A stretch of 57,695 nucleotides of DNA from Shewanella sp. (GTDB taxonomy: Bacteria > Pseudomonadota > Gammaproteobacteria > Enterobacterales > Shewanellaceae), in assembly GCA_021462625.1 (NCBI GenBank), contig JAJNAU010000004.1, positions 1 through 57,695 of the forward strand, given 5' to 3'. Shown here in pieces: positions 19,301 through 28,327 of the stretch. The notes under the pieces were generated by a model, which was given only the letters and a program-made list of their open reading frames with translations, was not told the origin of the DNA and ran no database searches. The position numbers and the translations under genes were made by a program. Each line of letters begins with the position of its first letter. Within the stretch, counting starts at the first letter, position 1.

Positions 19301-19378
19301 TCATTGATTTGGGTGCCTGTGATGTATCGCCTGTGGATGAAGCCATCAGACAAGACAATGGCTACTGTGAACGCTTAA
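16313..19378 (+). CDS. RND multidrug efflux permease
   Basis: 1021-aa AcrB/MdtB-like resistance-nodulation-division pump. TM1 near the N-terminus, the porter loops (AILNRYAKELQNRLRQLSGTDFALLDG), TM2-6 (about 335-480) with GIMVDNAIVIVDAIAQRR, and the second half ending FPLILAGGGFWPPFAIAIAGGTLLTTLLSLIWVPVMY. The TM4 proton-relay pair, DD in AcrB, is D-N here, as in several pump subgroups. Substrates cannot be predicted. It overlaps the convergent small gene by 4 bases. A separate TolC would be needed. Confidence 0.93.
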   Translation: MVKSLVENGRLASLIIALLLVAGLGAINTLPRMEDPHITNRFASVITNYPGASAERVEVLVTEVLEQELRRLEELKLIQSTSRPGISVIQLELKDEVLDTDPVWSRARDLVGDSQFLLPTPAQNSILNDQFGFANTVILALTWDGQGAVAADILNRYAKELQNRLRQLSGTDFALLDGEPQEEILVELDGVKINQLGLTPATVAGLLELADTKVSAGELMNQSFRALIEVSGELDSLTRIRQVPLKIDTQGQVIRLGDVARVTRQVRTPAESIALIDGNEGILVSARMLNNTRVDLWQAQVRDTITNFEANLPANIKVEWLFEQESYTHVRLSELMQSLLIGFVLILAVLMLTLGLKNALVVAISLPLTALFTLACMKFIGLPIHQMSITGLVVALGIMVDNAIVIVDAIAQRRRDGQTAIEAVSATLKHLWLPLAGSTITTMLAFAPIVLMPGAAGEFVGGIAISVMFALLGSYLISHTLVAGLAGRFTSCANHHYWYESGIDLPWLANAYKASLRFALHRPLLSALAIGLLPLTGFWAAGKMTEQFFPPSDRDMFQIEVYLAPQSSLDNTRALVGRMQQRLRSHQYIQRIDWVVGGNFPSFYYNMTQRQQGAANYAQAMVKVSDFDTANVLIPQLQLELDQAFPEAQVLVRKLEQGPPFNAPVEIRVYGPNLDTLSSLGDEVRRLLAATPDVIQTRSTLSAGAPKVWFQIDEDASLASGLSLTDIANQIQMSTTGLTGGSILEQTESLAVRVRLGEEQRAEASRLSELMLISSSGSGIPLSALSDNEIQISRGAIPRRNSERVNTIEAYITADILPAAVLQAVKPQLTGLIIPAGYRVEIGGESAKRDEAVGNLMSNIVLVVTALLTTLVLSFNSFRLTGIILLSAVQSAGLGLLMVYLFGYPFGFTVIIGLLGLMGLAINAAIVILAELEDTPDARLGDPDLITATVATCGRHIGSTTITTVGGFLPLILAGGGFWPPFAIAIAGGTLLTTLLSLIWVPVMYRLWMKPSDKTMATVNA

Positions 19379-19620
19379 GCCGAGTGAACGGTGAGCATGC
19401 CGTGGAGTTCGTCTTTTAGCTCTACCCGCTCCGCTTTCATCGCCACAAAACGGGAATCCGTTGTCGGAACGCCGTTCAATTCAAGACCACGGATCTTTTT
19501 ATCCAGTTCGTGATATCGCCGCGACTTGTGGGCAAAGTGTTCGTTGGATTGGGTAAGCTGATGGATAAGATCGGTAAATTCAGGAAAATCATGGGTCAGT
19601 GAGTGGTTTTCTCCCAACAT
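19375..19620 (-). CDS. YdcH-like DUF465 protein
   Basis: 81-aa charged, helical protein: MLGENHSLTHDFPEFTDLIHQLTQSNEHFAHKSRRYHELDKKIRGLE...PTTDSRFVAMKAERVELKDELHGML. This is the DUF465/YdcH signature, a short coiled-coil family of unknown function. Preceded by a GGAGCGTGCC-type ribosome-binding site on the minus strand. Convergent with the RND pump gene and overlapping its last 4 bases. Confidence 0.88.
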   Translation of the reverse strand: MLGENHSLTHDFPEFTDLIHQLTQSNEHFAHKSRRYHELDKKIRGLELNGVPTTDSRFVAMKAERVELKDELHGMLTVHSA

Positions 19621-19782
19621 GGCACGCTCCTTCTGTCGTCTGAAAAATACTCAGCCATGCTAGCAGGGAATTTCCCAACTCCCTAGTCTCTGACGGCAAA
19701 TTAATGTAGGGTTACCGTCTACTTCATACTTTTGATAATTTATCCAACAAGTTGGCACAATTTTAGCCAACTTGAGGCATAA

Positions 19783-19796
19783 CTGGAGTACTCCAG
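19783..19796. repeat. 14-bp perfect palindrome
   Basis: CTGGAGTACTCCAG is a perfect palindrome in the non-coding stretch 19621-20004, which also holds CCAAC-AA-GTTGG (from 19744), a hairpin ATACCAAACC...GGTTGGTAT (about 19878-19904) and the 18-bp inverted repeat below. The function is unknown; these may be decayed insertion elements. No gene is supported here (ORF 19660..19959 has no family pattern). Confidence 0.5.
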
Positions 19797-19917
19797 GCCA
19801 ACGGAATGTCAAGACCCCAAATGACGTACCACATAGCGCAAAGCTCCAGAACAATATAGTGCTCGCTTGTTGTCTTATACCAAACCGCATAGGTGGTTGG
19901 TATTCGTCTTTATAGTA

Positions 19918-19961
19918 GTTTGCCTCACCTCCTAACGTAACGCTTAGGAGGTGAGGCAAAC
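19918..19961. repeat. 18-bp perfect inverted repeat (large hairpin)
   Basis: GTTTGCCTCACCTCCTAA, an 8-base loop CGTAACGC, then the exact complement TTAGGAGGTGAGGCAAAC. No T-tract on either strand, so it is not a canonical terminator. It lies 9 bp beyond the cyd operon terminator on the minus strand. The stem contains an anti-Shine-Dalgarno-like CACCTCCT. Confidence 0.8.
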
Positions 19962-19970
19962 CATCTAATT

Positions 19971-19990
19971 AACCCCGCAGCCGCGGGGTT
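19971..19990 (-). terminator. Putative terminator of cydABX
   Basis: AACCCCGC, 4-base loop, GCGGGGTT, located 14 bp downstream of the cydX stop. On the minus strand it is followed by TAATTAG, a weak T-tract. Confidence 0.55.
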
Positions 19991-20004
19991 CACCAAGGCC
20001 TTGA

Positions 20005-20121
20005 TTACTGATCCTGATTAGGGGTTCTATCCATGTTTTCGGTGTTTTCAAGCCACAGGGCGTTGATAATACCAAATGAGCAGGCCAGCAATACGCCCAG
20101 AATCCAAGTGAAATACCACAT
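20005..20121 (-). CDS. cydX: Cytochrome bd accessory subunit CydX
   Basis: 38-aa single-span membrane protein, too short for the ORF track: MWYFTWILGVLLACSFGIINALWLENTENMDRTPNQDQ. The MWYF-W-LG-LLACSFGI-NALWLE core is the CydX signature; it stabilises the haem groups of the CydAB quinol oxidase. AGGAGA lies 9 bases before the ATG, and 17 bp separate it from the cydB stop. Last gene of the operon. Confidence 0.95.
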   Translation of the reverse strand: MWYFTWILGVLLACSFGIINALWLENTENMDRTPNQDQ

Positions 20122-20138
20122 ACTAATCTTCTCCTAAA

Positions 20139-21278
20139 TCAGTAAAGTGAAGTCTTGTTGTCTTCAATGTACTGACGGTTCAGTCGGCCGTACATCTTGA
20201 TGTAAGTCCAGATGGTGTAGCTCAGGACGATAGGCACGAAAATAATCGCAGCCCAGGTCATCACTGTCAAAGTCATCTGGCTGGCAGTGGCATCCCACAT
20301 GGTCAGGCTCACATTCGGCTCCAGAGAAGATGGCATCACGAATGGGAACATAGCTGCACCACAGGTCAGGATCACACCGGCAATCGCCAGGGAGCTGAAC
20401 GCAAAGGCAAAGCCAGAACGGTTCATGCGACTGAACAGAGCAACCAGCAGCGGCATAGCCAAACCCAATACAGGGAACAGCATGGTCACTGGATACTTGT
20501 CATAGTTTGCCATCCAGGCACCGGATACCAGCTCAACGGTTTTACCCGCAGGGTTAGATGCCGCAGCAGTATCAATCACAGAAGTGATCACATAACCATC
20601 AATACCTTTAGCCAGCCAAATACCGGCAACTGCGAACAATACCACCAGCGCAACAGCTGCAACCTGAGCCGCCTTGGCGGCACGGGCACGCAGTTCACCT
20701 TCGGTCTTCATCTGCAACCAGGTCGCACCCTGCATCATAAACATGGATACAGATACCAGCCCCGCCAGTAGGCCGTATGGGTTCAACAGACCAAACAGGT
20801 TGCCTTCATAGTAAGCACGCAGGTACTCATCAAAGTGGAAAGGTACACCCTGCAGCAAGTTACCGAATGCCACACCGATGATCAGTGGTGGAATGAAGCT
20901 ACCGAAGAACAGTGCCCAGTCCCAGGTCTTGCGCCATCTTGGATCTTCAATCTTGGAGCGATAATCGAAACCAACCGGACGCAGGAACAGTGCCAGCAGT
21001 ACCAGAACCATGGCTACATAGAAGCCGGAGAAAGATACCGCATAAACTGTTGGCCATGCTGCGAACAGTGCACCACCGGCAGTGACCAACCACACCTGGT
21101 TACCATCCCAGTGAGGGGCAACAGTGTTGAGCATCACACGGCGTTCAGTGTCATCTTTGCCCAGAATAGGCAGCAAAGCACCTACACCCATATCAAAGCC
21201 GTCGGTAACCGCAAAGCCGATAAACAATACGCCTACCAGGGCCCACCAGATAAATCTCAGGATTTCATAATCAAACAT
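20139..21278 (-). CDS. cydB: Cytochrome bd ubiquinol oxidase subunit II
   Basis: 379-aa polytopic inner-membrane protein, same length as E. coli CydB. Conserved N-terminus MFDYEILRFIWWALVGVLFIGFAVTDGFDMGVGALLPILG, then NTVAPHWDGNQVWLVTAGGALFAAWP and the RPVGFDYRSK loop. With CydA and CydX it forms the high-affinity oxidase used at low oxygen. 12 bp separate it from cydA. Confidence 0.97.
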   Translation of the reverse strand: MFDYEILRFIWWALVGVLFIGFAVTDGFDMGVGALLPILGKDDTERRVMLNTVAPHWDGNQVWLVTAGGALFAAWPTVYAVSFSGFYVAMVLVLLALFLRPVGFDYRSKIEDPRWRKTWDWALFFGSFIPPLIIGVAFGNLLQGVPFHFDEYLRAYYEGNLFGLLNPYGLLAGLVSVSMFMMQGATWLQMKTEGELRARAAKAAQVAAVALVVLFAVAGIWLAKGIDGYVITSVIDTAAASNPAGKTVELVSGAWMANYDKYPVTMLFPVLGLAMPLLVALFSRMNRSGFAFAFSSLAIAGVILTCGAAMFPFVMPSSLEPNVSLTMWDATASQMTLTVMTWAAIIFVPIVLSYTIWTYIKMYGRLNRQYIEDNKTSLY

Positions 21279-21290
21279 GGTATTCCCCTA

Positions 21291-22847
21291 TCAAGCTTCC
21301 AGCTTCTCAAAGTGATAACGACCCGTCTTCAGGCTGCTGGGGCCCAGGCGCGCAAACTTCAGCATCAGATAAACTTCTACGACCAGCAATACAGTGTAGA
21401 AAGCAGTGATAGTGATGATACTGAACCAGATGTCACTGACAGACAGGCTGGAGGCAGACATAAAGGTCGGCAGAACTTCAGAGATGGTCCATGGCTGACG
21501 GCCGTATTCGGCAACGAACCAACCACACTCAATAGCGATCCACGGCAGTGGCAAGCTGAACAGCGCCGCCTTCAGAACCCATGGCTTTTCATCAATCTTG
21601 TGGCGAGTGCTCTGCCAGAAAGCTGCAGCGAATACAAACAGCATTACAAAGCCCAGAGCAACCATGATACGGAAGCTGAAGAACAAAGGCGCTACCGATG
21701 GAATAGAAGAACGGGCTGCTGCCTTAATCTGCTCTTCAGTGGCATCAACTACCTTGTCCGTGTACGGCTTGAGCAGCAGGCCGTAACCCAGGTCAACCTT
21801 GGCCGCTTCGAAGGCAGCACGCAGTTCTGGGGTTTCATTGCCGGCACGCAGCTCTTCGAGCATAGCGTATGCCTTCATGCCGTTACGGATACGGACTTCG
21901 TGCTCTGTCACCAGATCGTGGATACCGGTTACCTGCTCATCCAGCGAACGGGTCGCGATGATACCCATGACATAAGGGATCTTGATGGCATAGTCGGTTT
22001 TCATGGTTTCATCATTTGGGAAACCAAAGGCGGTAAAGGCTGCCGGGGCTGGCTCAGTGTGCCATTCAGCTTCAATCGCAGCCAGTTTCACCCTCTGAAC
22101 TTCACCGGTTTCATAACCGGATTCGTCACCCAACACGATTACAGACAGGATAGCGGCCACACCAAAGCTAGCGGCAATAGCGAAAGAGCGACGGGCGAAT
22201 GGCAAGTCACGCTTCTTCAGAATGTAGTAGGAGCTGATGGCCAGTACGAACATAGCGCCCGTCACATAACCGGAAGCGACAGTGTGTACAAACTTAACCT
22301 GAGCAACCGGGTTGAACAGTACTTCGGCGAAGCTGGTCATTTCCATTCGCATGGTTTCGTAATTGAATACGCTACCCACAGGGTTTTGCATCCAACCGTT
22401 GGCAACCAGGATCCACAGTGCTGACAGGTTGCTGCCCAGAGCAACCATCCAGGTTACTGCCAGGTGTTGACGCTTACTGAAGCGATCCCAACCGAAGAAG
22501 AACATACCCACCATGGTGGATTCAAGGAAGAACGCCATCAGACCTTCAATGGCCAGTGGGGCGCCAAAGATATCACCCACATAGTGGGAATAGTAAGACC
22601 AGTTGGTACCAAACTGGAATTCCATGGCCAGACCTGTGGTCACACCCAAGGCAAAGTTAATACCAAACAGCTTGCCCCAGAATTTGGTCATGTCCTTATA
22701 GATCTGCTTGTTAGTCATTACATACAATGACTCCATAATTGCAAGCAGGAAGGCCATGCCTAGAGTGAGAGGAACAAACAGGAAGTGATACATCGCTGTC
22801 AGCGCAAACTGCAGGCGCGATAGCTCTACAACCTCTTCAACAATCAT
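21291..22847 (-). CDS. cydA: Cytochrome bd ubiquinol oxidase subunit I
   Basis: 518-aa inner-membrane subunit holding haems b558, b595 and d (E. coli CydA: 522 aa). Seen: [22 protein letters not shown] (haem ligand His near 21), the long periplasmic quinol-binding Q-loop around 250-380, and [22 protein letters not shown]. First gene of cydABX. The 1.2-kb upstream region contains an FNR/EtrA-like box at 23156, fitting induction at low oxygen. Confidence 0.97.
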   Translation of the reverse strand: MIVEEVVELSRLQFALTAMYHFLFVPLTLGMAFLLAIMESLYVMTNKQIYKDMTKFWGKLFGINFALGVTTGLAMEFQFGTNWSYYSHYVGDIFGAPLAIEGLMAFFLESTMVGMFFFGWDRFSKRQHLAVTWMVALGSNLSALWILVANGWMQNPVGSVFNYETMRMEMTSFAEVLFNPVAQVKFVHTVASGYVTGAMFVLAISSYYILKKRDLPFARRSFAIAASFGVAAILSVIVLGDESGYETGEVQRVKLAAIEAEWHTEPAPAAFTAFGFPNDETMKTDYAIKIPYVMGIIATRSLDEQVTGIHDLVTEHEVRIRNGMKAYAMLEELRAGNETPELRAAFEAAKVDLGYGLLLKPYTDKVVDATEEQIKAAARSSIPSVAPLFFSFRIMVALGFVMLFVFAAAFWQSTRHKIDEKPWVLKAALFSLPLPWIAIECGWFVAEYGRQPWTISEVLPTFMSASSLSVSDIWFSIITITAFYTVLLVVEVYLMLKFARLGPSSLKTGRYHFEKLEA

Positions 22848-22978
22848 TAGTCTCTCCTTACTTGGAACTGGATACCGACAAAAACATCGACCAGAATCTG
22901 TGTAAGTTGGTTAAATTTTTAATTTGCTTATCTCAAATCGAGGTAAACATCCTTTTTGTGTCAGCTTGCCAGATTTTA

Positions 22979-22991
22979 GGGGAATATCCCC
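22979..22991. promoter_or_regulatory. Short palindrome upstream of cydA
   Basis: GGGGA-ATA-TCCCC, an isolated inverted repeat about 130 bp before the cydA start, close to where a promoter would be. A second inverted repeat, TACAC-AACA-GTGTA, lies at 23035-23048. Either could be an operator; no regulator is identified. Confidence 0.3.
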
Positions 22992-23155
22992 ATAAAACAG
23001 TCACCCATCCACGCAATTGAGACGCAGCTCACATTACACAACAGTGTAGCAAGCATCATCACGTAGAAGGCTGACCAAAATACTCACAAGCTAATATTTT
23101 CAATTAGTTATGAAAATACAAGCTTATATACCGCTTAATTTTATACCACTCGCAT

Positions 23156-23169
23156 TTGATATAAATCAA
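23156..23169. promoter_or_regulatory. FNR/EtrA-type box upstream of cydA
   Basis: TTGAT-ATAA-ATCAA is an exact match to the FNR consensus TTGATNNNNATCAA. It is about 310 bp upstream of the cydA start codon and about 340 bp from the plus-strand unit starting near 23520, so which transcript it controls is uncertain. FNR/EtrA control of cyd genes is known in related bacteria; the role here is inferred. Confidence 0.65.
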
Positions 23170-23496
23170 TCTAATTCAAGGTGTTGACATCGTTTTGCGG
23201 AGAACAACACAGTTCTGCCGCAACCACCATTGCCAACCACATCAAAATGCAGTAGGGAAGCGACAACACCAAAAACAAACTTAATTTTTATCAAACTTCA
23301 CCACAAATCCAAGCAAAAATCGACATAAATCCAAATATTAACATTTAAGATTCAATTACACACGATATCACACTTGTAAACTTCAGTTACAACTTACATT
23401 AAAATACATATAAATCAACGAGATAGAGTTATAACCGGATTAATCAAAGCAAATCTTTAATTAGTTTTATTATTGATAGCATGGACTTTTTCTCGT

Positions 23497-23525
23497 TTGA
23501 ACAACTAAGCCACAATTAATAACAT
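23497..23525 (+). promoter_or_regulatory. Candidate sigma-70 promoter of a small transcription unit
   Basis: TTGAAC (-35), 17-base spacer, TAACAT (-10). This would start RNA near 23532, giving a transcript of about 250 nt to the strong terminator at 23749-23781. Confidence 0.4.
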
Positions 23526-23621
23526 ATGCCCTGTGTTAAGGAGACGCCTGATACACCCAACAAGCAGTATGGTGTGTCAACTCCGCGCACCTATCATCGA
23601 ATTTGTGTGGGGAAATTTGCT

Positions 23622-23699
23622 ATGAAACAGTTTTTTGAACGTCTAGTTAACTATTACCGCCCTGTTTTTGTTGAGCTTTTTAAGTCAAGAGAGCTCTAA
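23622..23699 (+). CDS. Possible 25-aa micropeptide
   Basis: ATG at 23622 encodes MKQFFERLVNYYRPVFVELFKSREL, then TAA; a basic, aromatic, amphipathic sequence. Upstream is only a weak purine stretch (GGGGAAA), but the ATG overlaps the stop of an 18-codon ORF (ATGA), which allows coupling. The frame extends in phase to ATG 23526 (57 aa), but that start lacks a ribosome-binding site and would precede the predicted transcript start. A terminator follows 50 bp downstream. Family not recognised. Confidence 0.4.
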   Translation: MKQFFERLVNYYRPVFVELFKSREL

Positions 23700-23748
23700 T
23701 TCAGGTAAAGACAGTTTTACTATTCTTAAGTTTTGTTAACGCAAACCT

Positions 23749-23781
23749 AGCTCGGTTACTGATAAAGCGACCGGGCTTTTT
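23749..23781 (+). terminator. Intrinsic terminator of the small unit
   Basis: AGCTCGGT / ACCGGGCT stem (one G-T pair) followed by TTTTT. The only U-tract is on the plus strand, so it ends a plus-strand transcript, although no annotated-size gene precedes it. Confidence 0.8.
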
Positions 23782-24054
23782 CCGTCTTCATCACTGGATA
23801 CCATTGTTCATTAAAACCCCACTTTTCTGTAAATACACAATTCAAGATACCTCAAACCAATATTTCATCTACTTTGGTATTTACTGATACTCCAGCATTC
23901 GCCCACATCTGCCTTCACCCGCCTATCTGAGAAAACAGATCGAAATGTTATCCTGCCTGCGCCGCTGTTTTTTGGCTGTTACATTTTCCTTCATCAACTT
24001 ACATACACTTAAGATACGAACAAAATCCTGTGGATCTCATAGATTTTTTTGAAA

Positions 24055-24081
24055 TAAAAAAAGCAGCCTTAACGCTGCTTT
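24055..24081 (-). terminator. Intrinsic terminator of purL
   Basis: AAAGCAGC / GCTGCTTT stem with a CTTAAC loop; on the minus strand it is followed by a run of Ts. Located about 36 bp after the purL stop. Confidence 0.85.
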
Positions 24082-24116
24082 ATTCTATTGAATAGGAGCT
24101 GTTGAATGGCTCCGAA

Positions 24117-27100
24117 CTACCCCAGTTTTACCCTGGCGTTACGGAACATTCGCATCCATGGGCTATCTTCACCCCATTCATCCGGATGCCAGGAGTTGGC
24201 CACAGTACGGAATACCCGCTCTGGATGCGGCATCATCAGGGTGACACGGCCATCCAGGCTTGTGATACCGGTAATGCCATTTGGTGAACCATTGGGGTTC
24301 AATGGATACTGCTTGGCAATATTACCGTTGCCATCCACATAACGCAGCGCGACAGTGCCAGATGCTTCTGCACCCATCAGTGCATCAACGGATGCAAACT
24401 CTGCCCTGCCCTCGCCATGAGATACGGCGATTGGCATGCGTGAGCCGGCCATACCTTCAAAGAACAAAGAGGGGCTGGGCTGTACCTCTACCAATGAAAA
24501 TCTGGCCTCAAAGCGCTCAGAGCGGTTACGCACGAAGTGTGGCCAATGCTCAGTGCCGGGAATAATCGACTTGAGATTAGATAACATCTGGCAGCCGTTA
24601 CACACCCCCAGCGCAAAGCTGTCGCCACGCTCGAAGAAGCGGCTGAACTCTTCACGGGCCAGATCATTGAACAAAATGGACTTGGCCCAGCCTTCCCCCG
24701 CGCCAAGCACGTCGCCATAAGAGAAGCCACCACAGGCCACCAGCCCCTGGAACTCGGCTAGGCTGATGCGACCGGACAAAATGTCCGACATGTGTACATC
24801 GCGGCTTTCAAAGCCGGCGCGATCAAACGCGGCGGCCATCTCCAGATGAGAATTCACCCCCTGCTCACGCAGGATGGCCATTTTAGGCACGGCGCCTTTG
24901 AGGAAGTAAGGCACTGCCACATCCTCGCTCGGGTCAAAGCTAAGATCCACTGTCAAACCTGGATTATTGATATCCAGCTTGAGCTCGAACTCTTCCTTTG
25001 CACATTGTGGGTTGTCACGCATTGCCTGCATACGGTAAGTGGTTTCTGACCAGCGTTTACGCAGGGCAACCAGAGACTCACTGTAAACTTCCCGCTCGCC
25101 GTCATACACAGACATCAGCATATCATCCGTCAGATTACCAATTAGATGACAGTTAACACCCACATCGTCAAAACGACTGATAATCTCCTGGGCATCACTT
25201 GCCGGGATCTGCAGTACGCCGCCCAGTTCTTCATTGAACAGACGGGAAATATCATCCCCTTCAATACCGCCCAGATTGATGTACAGACCTGTATTGCCGG
25301 TAAACGCCATTTCCGCCAGGGTTACCAACAGCCCCCCGTCACTGCGATCGTGGTAAGCAATCACTTGCCTGTCGGCCACCAACTGCTGGGTCAGATTGAA
25401 GAAGCCTTTGAGGTTGGCAGGCTTGTCCAGATCCGGCGCGGCATCTCCCAACTCGCCGTAAACCTGTGCCAAACAGGAGCCCCCCAGACGCTGCTTGCCA
25501 TCCGCCAAATCCACCAGCAACAGCGCAGTCGCGCCTCTATCGCTGCGCAGCTCAGGCGTCACGGTATTACGGATATCACGCACCACACCAAAAGCGGAAA
25601 TCACCAGTGACAAAGGCGCGGTGACACGCTTTTCTTCACCGTTTTCCTGCCAGGCCGTCTTCATGGACATAGAGTCTTTGCCCACGGGAATGGTCAGCCC
25701 AAGCTCTGGGCACAGCTCTTCACCCACGGCTTTGACCGCTTCGTACAGCCCGGCATCTTCGCCCGGGTGACCGGCTGCAGCCATCCAGTTGGCAGACAGT
25801 TTGATACGCTTCAAATCACCGATATCAGCACCGGCAATATTCATAATCGACTCGGCCACCGCCATCCGGGCAGAGGCGCCGAAATCAAGCAGCGCTAGCG
25901 GCGTGCGCTCACCCATGGACATAGCCTCACCGGCATAGGAGTCAAAGCTGGCCGCAGTCACCGCGCAGTCCGCCACCGGCACCTGCCAAGGACCAACCAT
26001 CTGATCCCGGTTCACCAGACCGGTCACTGTACGATCGCCAATGGTGATCAGGAACGTCTTGTCCGCCACTGTCGGCAGGCTCAGCACGCGGGATACAGCC
26101 TCTTTGATATCCATCGCGGCAGTGTCCAGCGCCTTACCTTCGGCCTTGAGAGTGCTGGCTTCACGGCTCATCTTGGGTGGTTTTCCCAGCAGTACTTCCA
26201 GCGGCAAATCGATTGGCTGATTGTCGAAGTGGTTGTCGTTCAGCAGCAGGTGCTGCTCTTGAGTGGCTTCACCCACTAGGGCAAAAGGTGCTCGCTCTCG
26301 TTCACAGATAGCGGCAAAGGTGTCCAGATCTTCAGCGGCTACAGACAACACATAACGCTCCTGGGACTCGTTACACCAGATCTCCAGCGGGCTCATGCCC
26401 GGTTCATCGGACAGCACATTGCGCAGCTCAAACTTACCACCACGACCGCCATCACTCACCAGCTCAGGCAACGCATTGGACAGACCGCCCGCACCGACAT
26501 CGTGAATAAACTGGATGGGGTTGGCATCGCCCATTTGCCAGCAGCTGTCTATCACTTCCTGACAGCGACGCTCCATTTCCGGGTTTTCACGCTGCACAGA
26601 GGCAAAGTCTAAGTCTTCGCTGGACTGACCGGAGGCCATAGAGGATGCCGCACCACCGCCTAGACCGATATTCATGGCCGGACCACCCAGTACAATCAGC
26701 TTGGCGCCAACAGTAATCTCACCTTTCTGCACATGGTCTTGACGAATATTGCCAAGGCCACCGGCCAGCATAATCGGCTTGTGGTAACCACGAACCTCCA
26801 CACCATTGTGACTTGCCACTTCCTGCTCATAGGTACGGAAATATCCCAGCAGCGCCGGACGGCCAAATTCGTTGTTGAAGGCAGCTCCTCCCAGCGGGCC
26901 ATCCATCATAATATCCAGCGCCGAGACAATCCGCTCAGGCTTGCCATAATCCCCTTCCCAGGGCTGAACAAAGCCCGGGATCTTGAGATTGGATACACAG
27001 AAGCCAGTCAGCCCCGCCTTAGGTTTGGATCCACGACCGGTCGCGCCTTCATCGCGGATCTCACCGCCACTGCCGGTAGCCGCACCGGGATAAGGACTGA

Positions 27101-27995
27101 TGGCGGTCGGGTGGTTATGGGTTTCCACCTTCATCAGCACATGCATAGGCTCGGTGTGGTAACGGTAAATCCCGTCGGCATCAGGGAAGAAACGACCGGC
27201 GACAGAGCCTTCCATCACAGCAGCGTTATCTTTATAGGCAGACAACACATGGTCCGGCGTTTTTTCAAAGGTATTTTTGATCATCTTGAACAGCGACTTA
27301 GGCTGCAGTTCGCCATCAATGGTCCAGTCGGCGTTGAAGATCTTATGACGGCAATGTTCAGAGTTAGCCTGAGCGAACATCATCAGTTCGATGTCGTTGG
27401 GGTTGCGCTCCAGACGGACAAAGTTTTCCACCAGATAGTCGATTTCATCCTCGGCCAGAGCCAGGCCCATCTCACCATTTGCCACCACCAGCGCTCGCCT
27501 GCCTTCGCCCAGGATATCAACACTGCGCAGCACACCCGGCTCAGTATGGGCAAACAGCATGGTGGCCTGCTCAAAGTCAGCCAATACCATTTCCATCATG
27601 CGGTCATGGATAAGTGACTTAACGGCAGTCAACTGGGAATCGCTCAATTCACCCTCAATGTAATAGGCAATACCCCGCTCAAGACGCCGAATTTTAGTCA
27701 GGCCGCAGTTATGGGCAATGTCGGTAGCTTTGGAGGACCAGGGAGAAATGGTGCCGGGACGGGGAGTGACGAAAAGCAAGATACCGCTGGGGGCGTGGAT
27801 GTCCATGGATGGACCATAAGTGAGGATTTGGTTGAGCTGCGAAGACTCCTTGTCATCCAGTGGCTCACTCAAGTCGGCCAAATGAATGTATTCGGCATAA
27901 ATCTGACTGACCGGAAGGGACTCACTGCTGAATGCTGAAAGCAGTTTCTGCATCCGAAAAATCGACAGTGCAGGGGCTCCGCGGATGATCTCCAT
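24117..27995 (-). CDS. purL: Phosphoribosylformylglycinamidine synthase
   Basis: 1292-aa large single-chain FGAM synthase (E. coli PurL: 1295 aa), fourth step of purine synthesis. N-terminal [19 protein letters not shown], the AIR-synthase-like ATP domains in the middle ([16 protein letters not shown]-type motif; [29 protein letters not shown]) and a C-terminal glutaminase with [15 protein letters not shown] (nucleophile Cys) and MPHPERVFR. The codon before ATG 27995 is GTG, an equally possible start. Divergent from mltF, the standard gammaproteobacterial arrangement. No convincing PurR box was seen upstream. Confidence 0.98.
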   Translation of the reverse strand: MEIIRGAPALSIFRMQKLLSAFSSESLPVSQIYAEYIHLADLSEPLDDKESSQLNQILTYGPSMDIHAPSGILLFVTPRPGTISPWSSKATDIAHNCGLTKIRRLERGIAYYIEGELSDSQLTAVKSLIHDRMMEMVLADFEQATMLFAHTEPGVLRSVDILGEGRRALVVANGEMGLALAEDEIDYLVENFVRLERNPNDIELMMFAQANSEHCRHKIFNADWTIDGELQPKSLFKMIKNTFEKTPDHVLSAYKDNAAVMEGSVAGRFFPDADGIYRYHTEPMHVLMKVETHNHPTAISPYPGAATGSGGEIRDEGATGRGSKPKAGLTGFCVSNLKIPGFVQPWEGDYGKPERIVSALDIMMDGPLGGAAFNNEFGRPALLGYFRTYEQEVASHNGVEVRGYHKPIMLAGGLGNIRQDHVQKGEITVGAKLIVLGGPAMNIGLGGGAASSMASGQSSEDLDFASVQRENPEMERRCQEVIDSCWQMGDANPIQFIHDVGAGGLSNALPELVSDGGRGGKFELRNVLSDEPGMSPLEIWCNESQERYVLSVAAEDLDTFAAICERERAPFALVGEATQEQHLLLNDNHFDNQPIDLPLEVLLGKPPKMSREASTLKAEGKALDTAAMDIKEAVSRVLSLPTVADKTFLITIGDRTVTGLVNRDQMVGPWQVPVADCAVTAASFDSYAGEAMSMGERTPLALLDFGASARMAVAESIMNIAGADIGDLKRIKLSANWMAAAGHPGEDAGLYEAVKAVGEELCPELGLTIPVGKDSMSMKTAWQENGEEKRVTAPLSLVISAFGVVRDIRNTVTPELRSDRGATALLLVDLADGKQRLGGSCLAQVYGELGDAAPDLDKPANLKGFFNLTQQLVADRQVIAYHDRSDGGLLVTLAEMAFTGNTGLYINLGGIEGDDISRLFNEELGGVLQIPASDAQEIISRFDDVGVNCHLIGNLTDDMLMSVYDGEREVYSESLVALRKRWSETTYRMQAMRDNPQCAKEEFELKLDINNPGLTVDLSFDPSEDVAVPYFLKGAVPKMAILREQGVNSHLEMAAAFDRAGFESRDVHMSDILSGRISLAEFQGLVACGGFSYGDVLGAGEGWAKSILFNDLAREEFSRFFERGDSFALGVCNGCQMLSNLKSIIPGTEHWPHFVRNRSERFEARFSLVEVQPSPSLFFEGMAGSRMPIAVSHGEGRAEFASVDALMGAEASGTVALRYVDGNGNIAKQYPLNPNGSPNGITGITSLDGRVTLMMPHPERVFRTVANSWHPDEWGEDSPWMRMFRNARVKLG

Positions 27996-28327
27996 CACGT
28001 CTTTTCACCTTTTTATTTTTTAGTAATACCCGGGCAGGAGCAGATCCCTCGCAGCATGAAAACCGGGCGTAGCCTGCGTTTCACCGCTGTTCTTTGGATC
28101 TTCCGATAGCCTGGGTATACAGGGTAAGAGAAGGCCGTATTATAGGAAAAAGTGGCCCACAAATCATCAAATTGAAATGGAGAAACGGGCTGGATTTGTG
28201 CTATAAACACGCCTCGCCGCCGAAAACATTTTCCCCATAATCAAACGATAGGGTGACAACGCCTCCAAGCCGAGGCCAACCATTCGGCTTATTGCTTTTT
28301 TTATCTACTGTCGCAATATTGTTCTCT

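Larger units (their letters stand above)
23532..23781 (+). ncRNA. Candidate small RNA or micropeptide transcript
   Basis: The promoter-like sequence and a clear intrinsic terminator bracket about 250 bases in the otherwise gene-free region between cydA and purL. The transcript would contain AAGGAG at 23538, a hairpin GATACACC/GGTGTGTC (23550-23578), an 18-codon ORF (23569-23625, MVCQLRAPIIEFVWGNLL) and the 25-codon ORF that overlaps its stop as ATGA. No known sRNA family was recognised. Orientation is opposite to both flanking genes. Confidence 0.4.

Noticed and set aside
19660-19959. 99-aa minus-strand ORF after ydcH
   Set aside because: No recognised family, no ribosome-binding site, and it runs through several palindromes; probably chance.
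20835-22424. Long plus-strand ORF of 529 aa opposite cydAB
   Set aside because: It is the antisense shadow of cydA and cydB, with no family pattern and biased low-complexity His/Gln/Thr content.
26733-27617. 294-aa ORF opposite purL
   Set aside because: Antisense shadow of purL; the minus-strand gene is certain.
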